DNA of 64,000 nt from CAVRCA01 sp965218045 (GTDB taxonomy: Bacteria; Pseudomonadota; Alphaproteobacteria; Acetobacterales; Acetobacteraceae). The DNA is taken from NCBI GenBank assembly GCA_965218045.1, contig CBDCJX010000011.1, forward strand, positions 248,001 through 312,000. Direction: 5' to 3'. The position numbers and the translations under genes are program-made. The notes below the pieces were generated by a model. That model was not told the origin of the DNA. It made no database searches and saw only the letters and a list, made by a program, of their open reading frames with translations. Numbering within the stretch: position 1 is the first letter of the stretch; each line of letters starts with the position of its first letter. This document shows positions 1 to 9,242 of this stretch, piece by piece.

Positions 1-1208
1 TGGTCGCGGCGCGGGCCGGGCGGCCGATCGCGGTGACCGCGGTCTCCGCCCGTGACCGCACGCGCGATCGCGGCGTGCCGGTGGGCGGGTTGCGCTGGTA
101 CGACGATCCGGTGGCGCTCGCCGCCGATCCCGCGGTCGACGTCGTGGTCGAGGTGATCGGCGGCTCCGAAGGACCCTCGCGCGCGCTGGTGCAGGCCGCG
201 CTCGAAGCCGGCAAGCCGGTGGTCACGGCCAACAAGGCGCTGCTGGCGGTACACGGGGCGGAGCTCGCCGCCACCGCCGAGCGCGTCGGCGTGACGCTCG
301 CGTTCGAGGCGGCGGTCGCTGGCGGCATCCCGGCGATCAAGGCGCTACGCGAGGGGCTGGCCGCGAACCGGATCGCCCGCATCGCCGGCATCCTCAACGG
401 CACCTGCAACTACATCCTCACCGTGATGCGCGAGCGCGGGCGCGAGTTCGCCGAAGTGCTCGCCGAGGCGCAGAAGCTGGGCTACGCGGAGGCCGACCCG
501 TCATTCGACGTCGACGGCATCGACGCGGCGCACAAGCTGGCGATCCTGGCCGCGCTCGCGTTCGGCAGGCCGGTCGAATTCGACGCGGTGCATGTCGAGG
601 GCATCCGCCGCGTCTCGGCGCTCGACATCGCCTTTGCCGGCGAGCTCGGCTATCGCATCAAGCTGCTCGGCATCGCCCGCCAGACCGAGGGCGGGATAGA
701 GGCGCGCGTGCATCCCTGCATGGTGCCGCAAGCCTCGCCGATCGCGCGGGTCGATGGCGTGTTCAACGCGGTCGTCGCCGAGGGCGATTTCGTCGGCCGG
801 GTGATGCTGGAGGGTCGCGGCGCCGGCGCCGGGCCAACCGCCTCCGCCGTCGTCGCCGACCTGATCGACATCGCGCGCGATCGCACCACGCCGGTCTGGG
901 GTGCCGCGTCCGGTGCCCTGTCCGATGCGCCTTCCGTGCCGATGGCGGCGCACGTGGGGGCCTATTACCTGCGGCTGATGGTGGTCGATCGCCCCGGCGT
1001 TATCGCCGACGTCACCGCGGTGCTGCGCGATATCGGCGTCTCGCTCGAATCGATGTTGCAGCGCGGCCGCAGTCCGGGCGAGGCGGTGCCCGTCGTGCTG
1101 GTCACGCACGAAACCAACGAGGCCGCGATGCGGGCGGCGCTCGATCGTATCGCGGCACTCGACGCGGTGCTCGAAACGCCGACCCTGATCCGCATCGAGC
1201 CGGCCTGA
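1..1208 (+). CDS. hom: homoserine dehydrogenase, 5' end missing
   Basis: Reduces aspartate 4-semialdehyde to homoserine with NAD(P)H, the branch point to threonine and methionine. The frame is open from the first bases of the window, so about 30 N-terminal residues, including the glycine-rich nucleotide loop, lie outside. Visible landmarks are the end of the nucleotide-binding domain with TANKALL (near base 230), the substrate-domain block NGTCNYIL followed by GYAEADPSFDVDG (bases 398-520), and a C-terminal ACT domain from about base 960 (YYLRLMVVDRPGV) that normally mediates threonine feedback. It is followed after 23 bases by glpX and then recJ, a common alphaproteobacterial order. A GTG at 33 is in frame but homology continues upstream of it, so it is not the start. 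Confidence 0.95.
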   Translation, partial: VAARAGRPIAVTAVSARDRTRDRGVPVGGLRWYDDPVALAADPAVDVVVEVIGGSEGPSRALVQAALEAGKPVVTANKALLAVHGAELAATAERVGVTLAFEAAVAGGIPAIKALREGLAANRIARIAGILNGTCNYILTVMRERGREFAEVLAEAQKLGYAEADPSFDVDGIDAAHKLAILAALAFGRPVEFDAVHVEGIRRVSALDIAFAGELGYRIKLLGIARQTEGGIEARVHPCMVPQASPIARVDGVFNAVVAEGDFVGRVMLEGRGAGAGPTASAVVADLIDIARDRTTPVWGAASGALSDAPSVPMAAHVGAYYLRLMVVDRPGVIADVTAVLRDIGVSLESMLQRGRSPGEAVPVVLVTHETNEAAMRAALDRIAALDAVLETPTLIRIEPA

Positions 1209-1231
1209 GCAAACCCCGGAGGATGAGCCAC

Positions 1232-2233
1232 ATGGCTGAGAGCGGAGCCCGCAACACGGGAGTGCTGCACACCGATCGCAACCTGGCACTTGAGTTGGTG
1301 CGGGTGACCGAGGCGGCCGCGCTCGCCGCTTCCCGCTGGATCGGCCGCGGGCAGAAGAACGACGCCGACGGCGCCGCCGTGGAAGCGATGCGTCGCGCGT
1401 TCGATCAGGTCGCGATCGACGGCACGGTGGTGATCGGCGAAGGCGAGATGGACGAAGCGCCGATGCTATTCATCGGCGAGAAGGTGGGGCAGGGCGGTCC
1501 GGCGATGGACATCGCGGTCGATCCGCTGGAGGGCACGACGATCACCGCCAAGGGCGGGCCGAACGCGCTGGCGACGGTGGCGCTGGCCGAGCACGGCAAC
1601 TTCCTGCACGCGCCCGACATCTACATGGACAAGATCGCGGTCGGCGGCGGGCTGCCGGATGGCGTGGTCGATCTCGACGCGACACCCGAGGCTAATCTGC
1701 GCAACCTCGCGCAAGCCCGCGGCTGCGATATCGACGACCTCGTGGTCTGCATCCTCGATCGCGATCGGCACAAGGAGATCATCGCCAAGTGTCGTGAGGC
1801 GGGTGCGCGCATCATGCTGATCGGCGACGGCGACGTTGCCGGCGTGATCGCGACCGCGATGCCGCAGAGTGGCGTCGATCTCTATCTCGGCTCGGGCGGC
1901 GCGCCGGAGGGTGTGCTCGCCGCCGCCGCGCTGCGGTGTATCGGCGGACAGATGCAAGGTCGGCTGATGTATGAGGACGACGCGCAGGTCGAGCGCGCGC
2001 GCGGCATGGGGATCGGTGACCCGAAGCGCAAATACGCGGTCGACGAGATGGCCAAGGGCGACGTGATGTTTGCCGCCACCGGCGTCACCGGCGGCTCGAT
2101 CCTGAACGGCGTGCGCCGCTCCGGTCGGGGCGCGATCACCCATTCGATGGTGATGCGCAGCAAGTCGGGCACCGTCCGCTATGTCGAGGCGCATCACAAT
2201 TTCGACCGGAAGACTTGGTCGCCCTCCTCCTGA
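1232..2233 (+). CDS. glpX: class II fructose-1,6-bisphosphatase
   Basis: Hydrolyses fructose-1,6-bisphosphate to fructose-6-phosphate in gluconeogenesis; many alphaproteobacterial versions also act on sedoheptulose-1,7-bisphosphate. The metal/phosphate motif DPLEGT followed by TAKGGPNALA is near residue 90, and the family blocks GEGEMDEAPML and GSGGAPEGV are present. Length is 333 residues, usual for GlpX. I chose the ATG at 1232 because GGAGG at 1218-1222 is 9 bases upstream; the ATG at 1223 touches that ribosome site and is unlikely. The stop overlaps the proposed recJ start by one base, which suggests translational coupling. Confidence 0.94.
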   Translation: MAESGARNTGVLHTDRNLALELVRVTEAAALAASRWIGRGQKNDADGAAVEAMRRAFDQVAIDGTVVIGEGEMDEAPMLFIGEKVGQGGPAMDIAVDPLEGTTITAKGGPNALATVALAEHGNFLHAPDIYMDKIAVGGGLPDGVVDLDATPEANLRNLAQARGCDIDDLVVCILDRDRHKEIIAKCREAGARIMLIGDGDVAGVIATAMPQSGVDLYLGSGGAPEGVLAAAALRCIGGQMQGRLMYEDDAQVERARGMGIGDPKRKYAVDEMAKGDVMFAATGVTGGSILNGVRRSGRGAITHSMVMRSKSGTVRYVEAHHNFDRKTWSPSS

Positions 2234-4011
2234 TGGACGGGATGGTGGTCGCTTCCGCGCTCGGCGTCGAGCGCAGCCTCAGCGGTCGCCGCTGGCTCTG
2301 GCGCGAGGGCGAGCCGCGCATCGGCATGGGCATCGCCCAGCGTCACGGTGTGCCCGAGATCATGGGACGGCTGCTCGCCGCGCGCGGAGTCGGCATCGAG
2401 GAGGCGGCGCACTTCCTGCAACCCACCTTGCGCGCGCTGCTGCCGGACCCGTCCGTGCTCGCCGACATGGATGCCGCCGCCGAGCGTCTGGCGCGCGCCG
2501 CGATCCAGGGCGAGACGGTGGCGGTGTTCGGCGACTACGACGTGGACGGGGCGTGCAGCGCCGCGCTGATGGTCACCCTGCTGCGGGAGCTCGGCTGCCC
2601 GGCGTTGCCCTACGTGCCCGACCGGCTCGCGGAGGGCTATGGGCCGAACGGGCCGGCGCTGCGCGCGCTGGTCACGCGCGGTGCCAGCCTGGTGGTGTGC
2701 GTCGACTGCGGCACGGGCGCGGCGGAGGCGCTGCGCGCCATCCACAATCAGGCCGACGTGGTGGTGCTCGATCACCACAAAGCTGAGGGACCGCCGCCGC
2801 ACGTGGTGGCAACGGTCAATCCGAACCGGCTCGATTGCGGCTCCGGCCTGACCTCGCTATGCGCCGCGTCGGTGGCGTTCCTGACCGCGGTCGCGACGGT
2901 GCGGGCGCTGCGCCGGACGGGGTTCTTCCAGGGCCGAGCGGAACCCGACCTGCTGGGGCTGCTCGACCTGGTGGCGCTGGCGACCGTGTGCGACGTGATG
3001 CCGCTGACCGGGCTCAACCGGGCGCTGGTTTGCCAGGGGTTGAAAGTGATGGGCCGGCGCGCCCGGCCAGGCATCGCGGCGCTGCTCGAGGTGGCGCAGA
3101 TGCACGACCAGCCGACCGCCTTCACCTGCGGCTTCGGTCTCGGGCCACGCATCAATGCCGCCGGCCGCATCAGCGAGGCCGATCTGGGGTTGCGGCTGCT
3201 GCTGTGCGACGACCCGGTGGAAGCGCGCGCGCTGGCGGAGACACTCGACTCGATCAACCGGCAGCGCCAGGAGGTCGAAGCCGGCATGCTGGAACAGGCG
3301 ATGCGCGCCGCCGGCGAGCAGGCCGAAGCCGGGCACGCCGCGCTGCTGGTGGCCGGCGAGAATTGGCACCCCGGCGTGGTCGGCATCGTCGCCGGTCGGA
3401 TCAAGGAGCGCTTCAATCGCCCGACCTGCGTCGCGGCGGTGGCCGATGGCCTCGCCCGGGGCTCGGGCCGCTCGGTTGCCGGCATCGACCTCGGCGCGGC
3501 GGTGATCGCCGCCCGCCAGGCCGGCATTCTGGTGACCGGCGGCGGTCATCCCATGGCGGCAGGCTTTTCCCTGGAGGCCGATCGCATGAGCGACTTCCAC
3601 GCTTTCCTCGTCGAACGGCTCGCCGCCGCCGCCGCCCTGCCGTCCGCTGCCGATCTCTCCGTTGAAGGGGCCCTCGCGGTGCCGGGTGCGACCGTGGAAC
3701 TCGCCCAGCATGTCGGCCGGCTGGCGCCGTTCGGCAACGGCAACGAGGAGCCGGTGTTCGTGCTGCAACGGGCGCGGGTGGTGCGGGCGGATCGGGTCGG
3801 TCGCGAGCAAACGGTGATCCGCGCCTTTGTCGAGGGCGAGGGGGGTGGTGCGCGGATCAAGGCGATGCTGTTTCGCGCCCGCGAGGGAGCGCTCGCTGAC
3901 GCGCTGCTGAACGCGGGGACGGCGTTGCACCTTGCCGGGCACCTGCGGGCGGAGACGTGGAACGGCACGATCAGTGCGTCGCTGGTGATCTGCGATGCCG
4001 TGTCGGCTTGA
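2233..4011 (+). CDS. recJ: single-stranded-DNA-specific exonuclease RecJ
   Basis: 5'-to-3' single-strand exonuclease acting in recombination and mismatch repair, DHH phosphoesterase superfamily. Catalytic motifs are in order: DYDVDG (about residue 100), VDCGT, LDHH (about 178), LATVCDVMPL (about 255), and the DHHA1 motif GGGHPMAAG (about 436), followed by the C-terminal OB-like domain. At 592 residues it has family length. The ATG at 2233 shares one base with the glpX stop (TGATG); a TTG at 2215 and an ATG at 2242 are in-frame alternatives. No clear ribosome site is visible, consistent with coupling to glpX. Confidence 0.93.
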   Translation: MDGMVVASALGVERSLSGRRWLWREGEPRIGMGIAQRHGVPEIMGRLLAARGVGIEEAAHFLQPTLRALLPDPSVLADMDAAAERLARAAIQGETVAVFGDYDVDGACSAALMVTLLRELGCPALPYVPDRLAEGYGPNGPALRALVTRGASLVVCVDCGTGAAEALRAIHNQADVVVLDHHKAEGPPPHVVATVNPNRLDCGSGLTSLCAASVAFLTAVATVRALRRTGFFQGRAEPDLLGLLDLVALATVCDVMPLTGLNRALVCQGLKVMGRRARPGIAALLEVAQMHDQPTAFTCGFGLGPRINAAGRISEADLGLRLLLCDDPVEARALAETLDSINRQRQEVEAGMLEQAMRAAGEQAEAGHAALLVAGENWHPGVVGIVAGRIKERFNRPTCVAAVADGLARGSGRSVAGIDLGAAVIAARQAGILVTGGGHPMAAGFSLEADRMSDFHAFLVERLAAAAALPSAADLSVEGALAVPGATVELAQHVGRLAPFGNGNEEPVFVLQRARVVRADRVGREQTVIRAFVEGEGGGARIKAMLFRAREGALADALLNAGTALHLAGHLRAETWNGTISASLVICDAVSA

Positions 4012-4048
4012 CCCCTGTCCGACCCTCCGCTACCCACCCCCCGGTCCT

Positions 4049-4124
4049 GTCCCGTTCGTCTAGAGGCCCAGGACACCAGCCTTTCACGTTGGTAACACGG
4101 GTTCGAATCCCGTACGGGACGCCA
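4049..4124 (+). tRNA. tRNA-Glu (anticodon TTC)
   Basis: The acceptor arms GTCCCGT (4049-4055) and ACGGGAC (4114-4120) pair fully. The anticodon stem CCAGC/GTTGG encloses the loop CTTTCAC with anticodon TTC at 4083-4085. The T arm has GGTTCGAATCC. The discriminator G at 4121 is followed by a genome-encoded CCA at 4122-4124. It lies between recJ and the convergent permease gene. A perfect 10-base palindrome GCCAGCTGGC (4121-4130) overlaps its 3' end. Confidence 0.97.
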
Positions 4125-4151
4125 GCTGGCGAAGTATCGGACCCGAGCCTC

Positions 4152-5162
4152 TCAGGTGAAGTCCTGAGCCTCGCGCTTGCGCACCAATTGCGACAGCGCC
4201 ACCGCGATGACCAGCGCGCCGCCATAGAACAGGTTCTGCACGTAGGTCTGGATGCCCAATATGGTCAGGCCGGTGATGCCGATGACGAGAAAATACACGG
4301 CGATCAGCGATCCCCAGGCGTTGAACCGGCCGGGGGAGATGCTGGTTGCGCCGAGGAACGCCGCCGCGAATCCAGGCAGCATGAAGGTCAGGCCGGAGAG
4401 CGGGTCCGCGGCGCCGATCGTTCCGGCGTAGAGGATGCCGGCCGCGGCGGCGATGACGCCGGATGCGATCAGGCTGAACAGCCGCACCCGATCGACCCGG
4501 ATGCCCGACAGGCGCGCCACTTCCCGGCCGCGGCCGACGAACAGCAACCGCCGGCCAGGTGTTGTGTACTCGAAGAAGTATGAAAGCGCCGCGCATAGCA
4601 ACAGGGCGTAGTAGAAAGCCAGCGGCACGCCACAAATCCGGCGCACCACGACATACTCGACCAGCACGTCATCGAGCCCGCTGATCGTCATCGAGCCGCT
4701 GATCCACAGCACGATGCCATTTATGAACGTCCCGGTTCCCAGCGTGACGATCAGCGAAGGGATGCGGAAGTACAGGATGAAGAACGCATTGATCACGCCG
4801 GTGAGGGCGCCGGCCGCGAGCGCGATCGCCATTGCCAGATAGAGGCTGACGCCCATCTGCGCGTTTAGCACCGCGAGCAACATGGCCGACAGCGTCAGCA
4901 TGCTGGCGATGGAGAGATCGAAATCGCCGGCGGTGAGCGGGATGATCAGGCCCATGGTCAACACCACCAGCACGGCCTGTGAGCCGAGCATGGTGGAGAT
5001 GTTGCCCCATGAGAGGAATGCCTCGGGCCGCAATGCGCCGAACACCGCGGCAAGCGCGAGCAAGGCCGCGACCAACGCGTAGGCTTCGGCCAACCGCAGC
5101 CAACTGAACCGGCGATGGGCTTTGGCGGGACCGATTTCGCTCGCCGCTGCCTGTTTCGTCAT
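4152..5162 (-). CDS. ABC transporter permease, ribose/xylose (RbsC) type
   Basis: Membrane subunit of an importer, BPD_transp_2 family: a 336-residue very hydrophobic protein with about 9-10 predicted membrane spans. Family blocks include LTAGDFDLSIASML (about residue 75) and the later loop GRGREVARLSGI that contacts the ATPase. The ATG at 5162 overlaps the end of the ATPase gene by 4 bases. It is the last gene of a seven-gene minus-strand operon of ring-opening and amide-cleaving enzymes, so the cargo is more likely a nitrogenous ring compound or nucleoside than a plain sugar; that substrate assignment is inference only. Confidence 0.9.
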   Translation of the reverse strand: MTKQAAASEIGPAKAHRRFSWLRLAEAYALVAALLALAAVFGALRPEAFLSWGNISTMLGSQAVLVVLTMGLIIPLTAGDFDLSIASMLTLSAMLLAVLNAQMGVSLYLAMAIALAAGALTGVINAFFILYFRIPSLIVTLGTGTFINGIVLWISGSMTISGLDDVLVEYVVVRRICGVPLAFYYALLLCAALSYFFEYTTPGRRLLFVGRGREVARLSGIRVDRVRLFSLIASGVIAAAAGILYAGTIGAADPLSGLTFMLPGFAAAFLGATSISPGRFNAWGSLIAVYFLVIGITGLTILGIQTYVQNLFYGGALVIAVALSQLVRKREAQDFT

Positions 5163-6766
5163 GACGCCAAGGCATCCTCGTGTTCCATCGTGGCCGAGGT
5201 GATGCCCGCGCTCGAGCTGCGCAGGCATTGCTCGGCGATCCGGCTCTTGCTGATCTCGCCGCCTACCAGCTCGCCGACGATCCGGCCGCGACCGAAGATG
5301 AGAACCCGGTCGCAAATCTGGCTGAGCTGCTCGTAATCCGTGCTGGCGATGAGCACCGCCGTGCCCTGCCGGGCGGCGTCGCTCAGCGCGCTGAACAGAT
5401 GCTGCCGCGCGCCCACATCGACACCCTGGGTCGGCTCGTCGAGCATCAGCAGTCTGGGTTTGGTCTGCAACCATTTGGCCATCAGCACCTTCTGCTGATT
5501 GCCGCCCGACAGCGCAGCAAGGTTCATCTCCGGCCGGTTCGGCCGCACGTCGTACGTCTTGCCGAGCCGCATCGCGCGACCGAAGATCGCCTGCCAGTCC
5601 AACAGCAGATGATGGAAGAACTTGTTCAACACCGGCAGCGAGATGTTGTCGGCGACGGATAATCCGCCGACGCCGGCGGCGCCTAGTCGATCCGAGGGGA
5701 GCAGGGCGATGCCGGCCGCGATCGACACCGAAGGCGACATCCGCGCCAGCGCGAACGAGCGGCCGCCGATGCTCAAAGTGCCACCGGTGGCCGCTCGGGC
5801 GCCGTGTATCAGGTACGGCAGGTCGTCGAAGCCGGAGCCAATCAGTCCGGTCAGCCCAAGCACCTCACCGCGTCGGACGTTGACCGAGACGTCCTCCAGC
5901 ACGCCGCCGCTGACCTGCCGGGCCGACGCCGCGACTTCGGCCTCGCCTAGGTCGCGATGGTGAGCGCCGAACAGGTCGACTCGCCGGCCGACAATCAGCT
6001 CGACGAACTCGGCATGCGTCGTGTCGCGCGTGACCACCGTCCCGGCGAGCTGGCCATCGCGCAGCACCGTCGCGCGGTCGGTGATCTCCATGATCTCGTC
6101 GATGTCGTGCGAGACGAAAACAACCGCCGCACCTTCGGTGACGATGGATCGCACCAGCGAGAACAACTGGTCCACGCCGACCTTCGGCAGAAAGGGCGTC
6201 GGTTCGTCCAGCACCAGCACCCCGCTTTGCCCGCCGGTCGCCGCGCGGACCTCCTCGAATGCGCGGACGATCGCGACCAGCGCGCGCTCCACTTGCGGCA
6301 GATCGGCGATCCGCGCCTGTGTATCGATCGTCAGACCGAAGCGCGCGAACGTCTCGGTGGCGCGTTGGCGTTCGCGACGCCAGTCCACATACCAGCTCGT
6401 CTCGGTCGCGATGGCGCCGATGCGCAGGTTCTCCAGCACGGTCAGCGACGGCACCAGCCCGAGATGTTGGTGCACGAAGGCGAGCCCCAGGCGCCGCCCG
6501 ACCGTGGCTGGGATCGGCAACGGCACGCCCTCGCCGTTCATCACCAGCTCCGCACCGGGCTCAGGCGTGTGATAGCCGGACAGGACCTTGATCAAGGTCG
6601 ACTTGCCCGATCCGTTCTGCCCAAGCAGGCCGTGGACCTCGCCCGGCAGGATTTCGAGCGCAACATCGTCAAGCGCCAGGGCGCCGCCAAAGCGCTTCGA
6701 CAGATGGCGGATCGACAGGGCCGACGGGTCGCCCGGTTTTCGGCGGTAGGGCGCCCCGCCGCTCAC
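5159..6766 (-). CDS. ABC transporter ATPase, tandem-domain RbsA type
   Basis: Energises the importer; 535 residues with two ABC domains. Domain 1 has Walker A GQNGSGKST (about residue 55) and VLDEPT but a weak signature (LPQVERALVAI). Domain 2 has a degenerate P loop (GLIGSGFDD) but an intact signature LSGGNQQKV and Walker B LLMLDEPTQGVDVGA. This split of intact and degenerate motifs is normal for the RbsA family. The start is the GTG at 6766, which overlaps the binding-protein stop as GTGA; longer upstream reading has no family similarity. The 3' end overlaps the permease by 4 bases. Confidence 0.9.
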   Translation of the reverse strand: MSGGAPYRRKPGDPSALSIRHLSKRFGGALALDDVALEILPGEVHGLLGQNGSGKSTLIKVLSGYHTPEPGAELVMNGEGVPLPIPATVGRRLGLAFVHQHLGLVPSLTVLENLRIGAIATETSWYVDWRRERQRATETFARFGLTIDTQARIADLPQVERALVAIVRAFEEVRAATGGQSGVLVLDEPTPFLPKVGVDQLFSLVRSIVTEGAAVVFVSHDIDEIMEITDRATVLRDGQLAGTVVTRDTTHAEFVELIVGRRVDLFGAHHRDLGEAEVAASARQVSGGVLEDVSVNVRRGEVLGLTGLIGSGFDDLPYLIHGARAATGGTLSIGGRSFALARMSPSVSIAAGIALLPSDRLGAAGVGGLSVADNISLPVLNKFFHHLLLDWQAIFGRAMRLGKTYDVRPNRPEMNLAALSGGNQQKVLMAKWLQTKPRLLMLDEPTQGVDVGARQHLFSALSDAARQGTAVLIASTDYEQLSQICDRVLIFGRGRIVGELVGGEISKSRIAEQCLRSSSAGITSATMEHEDALAS

Positions 6767-7890
6767 TTCAACTCCCAGAGCTTGTCGTAGCCCGCGACGT
6801 GCTGGTCGCCGTAGCCCTTGTCGTAGCCGGCGGGCGTGCCGGCGCTCGCGGCGTTTGAAGAGTCGAAGATGTAGAAAGGCACATAGAGCGTGGTGTAGGT
6901 CGGCAGACCACACATCTTGCGCATGTAGCCGTCCAGGATCGACCGTGCGATCCAGCCAAGACTCTCGCCGATGTCCATCTCGACAGTGCCCTTCTGCACC
7001 GCGTCGATGACGAAGGGCGTGCCGTTGAACGTCGCGATCTTCACGCTCGCGCGGCGGCCGGTGATGGTGATCGCCGGGATGACGAACTGCGACATGCTGT
7101 CATAGATCGGGATGACGTAGTTGATCGTCGGATCGGCAATCAGCGCGGATTGCACGCTCGGCTGGATCTTGGTCGACCATTCGGGCACCGGCGCGTTGAC
7201 ATAGGTTGTCTTGCAGCCTGGACCGCACATCTTGGCCAGCGTGTCCTTGATCCCTTTGACGAACGGCGCGGTCGGGATGATCTCGTCGGAGCCGACGATC
7301 ACCGCGTTCACGTGGCCCTTGGTCTTCAGCGTCACCCAGGCCGCGAGCAGCGCGCCCACTTCGTGATAGGGCACCGCCAACGACAGATCGACCGCCGGAT
7401 CCGGAGTCTGATTGGTGTCGTAGAGATGCGAGGTGAACACCTCGATCCCGGCCTTTTTCGCCGCCGCGATCTGCGGGCCGAGCACTTCCGGGTTGACGCC
7501 GCCGAGCAGATCGACCGCATCGAACTTGTTGTTGATGGCGAAATTCATGCCCTGCACCCATTGCGTGGGCCGCGCCTGGTTCTCCCATTCGGTCACCTCG
7601 AAGCCGATCCGCTTCGCCGTGGCGGTCATCGCCGACGCGATGTTCTTGGTGAACGGGTTGGCCGACGAGACCGGCATGGTGAGGATCTTCTTCCCCTTCA
7701 TGCACTTGGCGGCGTCGAACGGCGGTCCCGGCGGTGTGAAGCTCGGCAGCTTGGTGTGCGGCTCGATGAGCGCTTGCGCGGCGGCCAGGTCAGGCGTCGC
7801 CGCGTGCGCGACCGACACGCCAGCAGCCACGGCCACGAGGCAAACGGCACCCAGCAGCGGCCGCATCAGTTTGGACAGGGTCGGGATCAT
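6763..7890 (-). CDS. periplasmic sugar-type substrate-binding protein
   Basis: Solute receptor of the ABC importer, Peripla_BP_4 (ribose-binding) superfamily, 375 residues. The N terminus is a classic signal peptide: MIPTLSKLMRP, a hydrophobic core LLGAVCLVAVAAGVSV, then AHA before the mature end. The mature part starts a Rossmann-like domain at KILTMPVSSANPFTKNI and has the family pattern of a helix with WVQGMNFAINNKFDAV. The ATG at 7890 has GAGGA about 6 bases upstream. The ligand cannot be read from the sequence; its neighbours (RutA, hydantoinase, amidase) suggest a pyrimidine-like or ureide compound. Confidence 0.88.
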   Translation of the reverse strand: MIPTLSKLMRPLLGAVCLVAVAAGVSVAHAATPDLAAAQALIEPHTKLPSFTPPGPPFDAAKCMKGKKILTMPVSSANPFTKNIASAMTATAKRIGFEVTEWENQARPTQWVQGMNFAINNKFDAVDLLGGVNPEVLGPQIAAAKKAGIEVFTSHLYDTNQTPDPAVDLSLAVPYHEVGALLAAWVTLKTKGHVNAVIVGSDEIIPTAPFVKGIKDTLAKMCGPGCKTTYVNAPVPEWSTKIQPSVQSALIADPTINYVIPIYDSMSQFVIPAITITGRRASVKIATFNGTPFVIDAVQKGTVEMDIGESLGWIARSILDGYMRKMCGLPTYTTLYVPFYIFDSSNAASAGTPAGYDKGYGDQHVAGYDKLWELK

Positions 7891-7946
7891 CGGATTCCTC
7901 GGGAAAGTGATGGACGACGCTCCGGCTGTGTCGGGATCGAGCGTTC

Positions 7947-9242
7947 CTATCCTTGCAGGCACCCGGCCACGCTCTCCGCCGTCGCCAGCAACGACTGATC
8001 GCTGAATCGTGGCCCGGTCAGGGTTACACCGACCGGGAGGCCGTGTGGACCGCGACGGGAGGGCACGTTGACGCAGGGCACATGCAGCAACGTCCACATC
8101 TGGTTGAACACGGGGTTGCCGGGATTGCGGCCCGCGGGCGCCTCGCCAACCGCGCTCGGGGTCAGCACGGCGGTGAAGCCCTTTGCAATCGTATCGAATT
8201 CGGCGCGGCAGCGCGCCGCGACATCGTAGGCATCGCGCAGCATCTCGTGGGTGAAGCCGTCGCGGTTCTCGACGCGATGGCGGAAGTCGTCGTGAACCGC
8301 GTCGCCGAACGTTCGGATCAGGCTGAGGAACGCGGCCCGTCCTTCGCTGTGCAGGATGGTTCGATGCACGCGTGTCGGCATGTCACGAAACGAAGCGGGC
8401 AAGTCCAACGGCACCAGGTCTGCCCCGGCAGCGGCCAGACGGTCCGCCGCTTCGGTGAAGGCGTCGCGCGTGGCGGGCTCGGCGAGATCCCAGATCGGTG
8501 AGCGGCAGAGACCGATCCGTGCGTCGCGCAACGACACCGGAGGCACTGCCGCGCCCAATCCGAACAGCTCGGCAAGCAGGCGCAGATCGGCCACGCTGCG
8601 CCCGTACCAGCCGATCGTATCGAGGGTGAGCGAATACAGCTTCGCTCCCTCGCGGCTCACCAGGCCCCAGGTCGGCTTGAGCGCGAACACGCCGCAGAAC
8701 GAGGCGGGACGGATCAGCGAACCACCGGTCTGCGTGCCGAGCGCCAACGGCACGTGCTCGTCGGCCACCGCGGCGGCGGAACCGGACGACGAGCCGCCCG
8801 ACGTGCGCGACAGGTCGTGCGGGTTGCCGGTCGCCGCCCAGCGGCCTGCGGCGGCGAACTCCGTCGTGTCGGTCTTGCCGAGGATCAGCGCCCCGGCAGC
8901 CCGCAACGTCGCGACACAGGCGGCGTCGGCGCCTGGACGGTGCCCCTGATAATGCGGCGAGTTATGGCAGGTCGGCATGTCCGCCGTGTCAATCACGTCC
9001 TTGATGCCGATCGGAATGCCATGCAGCGGTCCGCGTCGCGGCACCTTGTCCAGCTCGCGCGCCTGTCGCAGCACCGCAGCGGGGTCGACGAACGCCCAGG
9101 CCCGCACCGCCGGATCGCGCGCGGCAACCCGATCGAGGCAGTCGCGCGCCAATGCTTCCACTTTGAGCGCCCCGCTTGCGATCATCGCGGACGCCGCCGA
9201 TGCCGTGAGGCGATGCGGCGGCACCATTGCCGAGGCGGTCAC
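7947..9242 (-). CDS. amidase signature family hydrolase
   Basis: C-N hydrolase of the amidase signature (AS) family, 431 residues. The Ser-cisSer-Lys triad is visible: Lys in IGIKDVIDT (about residue 80) and the serine block SGTSGGSSSGSAAAV (about 150) followed by GTQTGGSLIRPASFCG. The start is taken as the GTG at 9242, which overlaps the rutA stop (GTGA); the ATG at 9227 is an alternative. Placed directly after rutA, it could cleave the ureido or amide product of RutA, a job done in the Rut pathway by the unrelated RutB. It could equally act on another amide. Confidence 0.88.
   Translation of the reverse strand: MTASAMVPPHRLTASAASAMIASGALKVEALARDCLDRVAARDPAVRAWAFVDPAAVLRQARELDKVPRRGPLHGIPIGIKDVIDTADMPTCHNSPHYQGHRPGADAACVATLRAAGALILGKTDTTEFAAAGRWAATGNPHDLSRTSGGSSSGSAAAVADEHVPLALGTQTGGSLIRPASFCGVFALKPTWGLVSREGAKLYSLTLDTIGWYGRSVADLRLLAELFGLGAAVPPVSLRDARIGLCRSPIWDLAEPATRDAFTEAADRLAAAGADLVPLDLPASFRDMPTRVHRTILHSEGRAAFLSLIRTFGDAVHDDFRHRVENRDGFTHEMLRDAYDVAARCRAEFDTIAKGFTAVLTPSAVGEAPAGRNPGNPVFNQMWTLLHVPCVNVPSRRGPHGLPVGVTLTGPRFSDQSLLATAESVAGCLQG

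Noticed and set aside
501..1289. Long minus-strand frame across hom
   Set aside because: Shadow of a high-GC gene; its translation is Arg/His/Gln-rich with no motif, as with the other antisense frames.
4152..5162. Sugar importer unconnected with the ring enzymes
   Set aside because: Stop/start overlaps and short gaps run unbroken from 12713 to 4152, so it is treated as the operon's own importer, though the ligand stays unknown.
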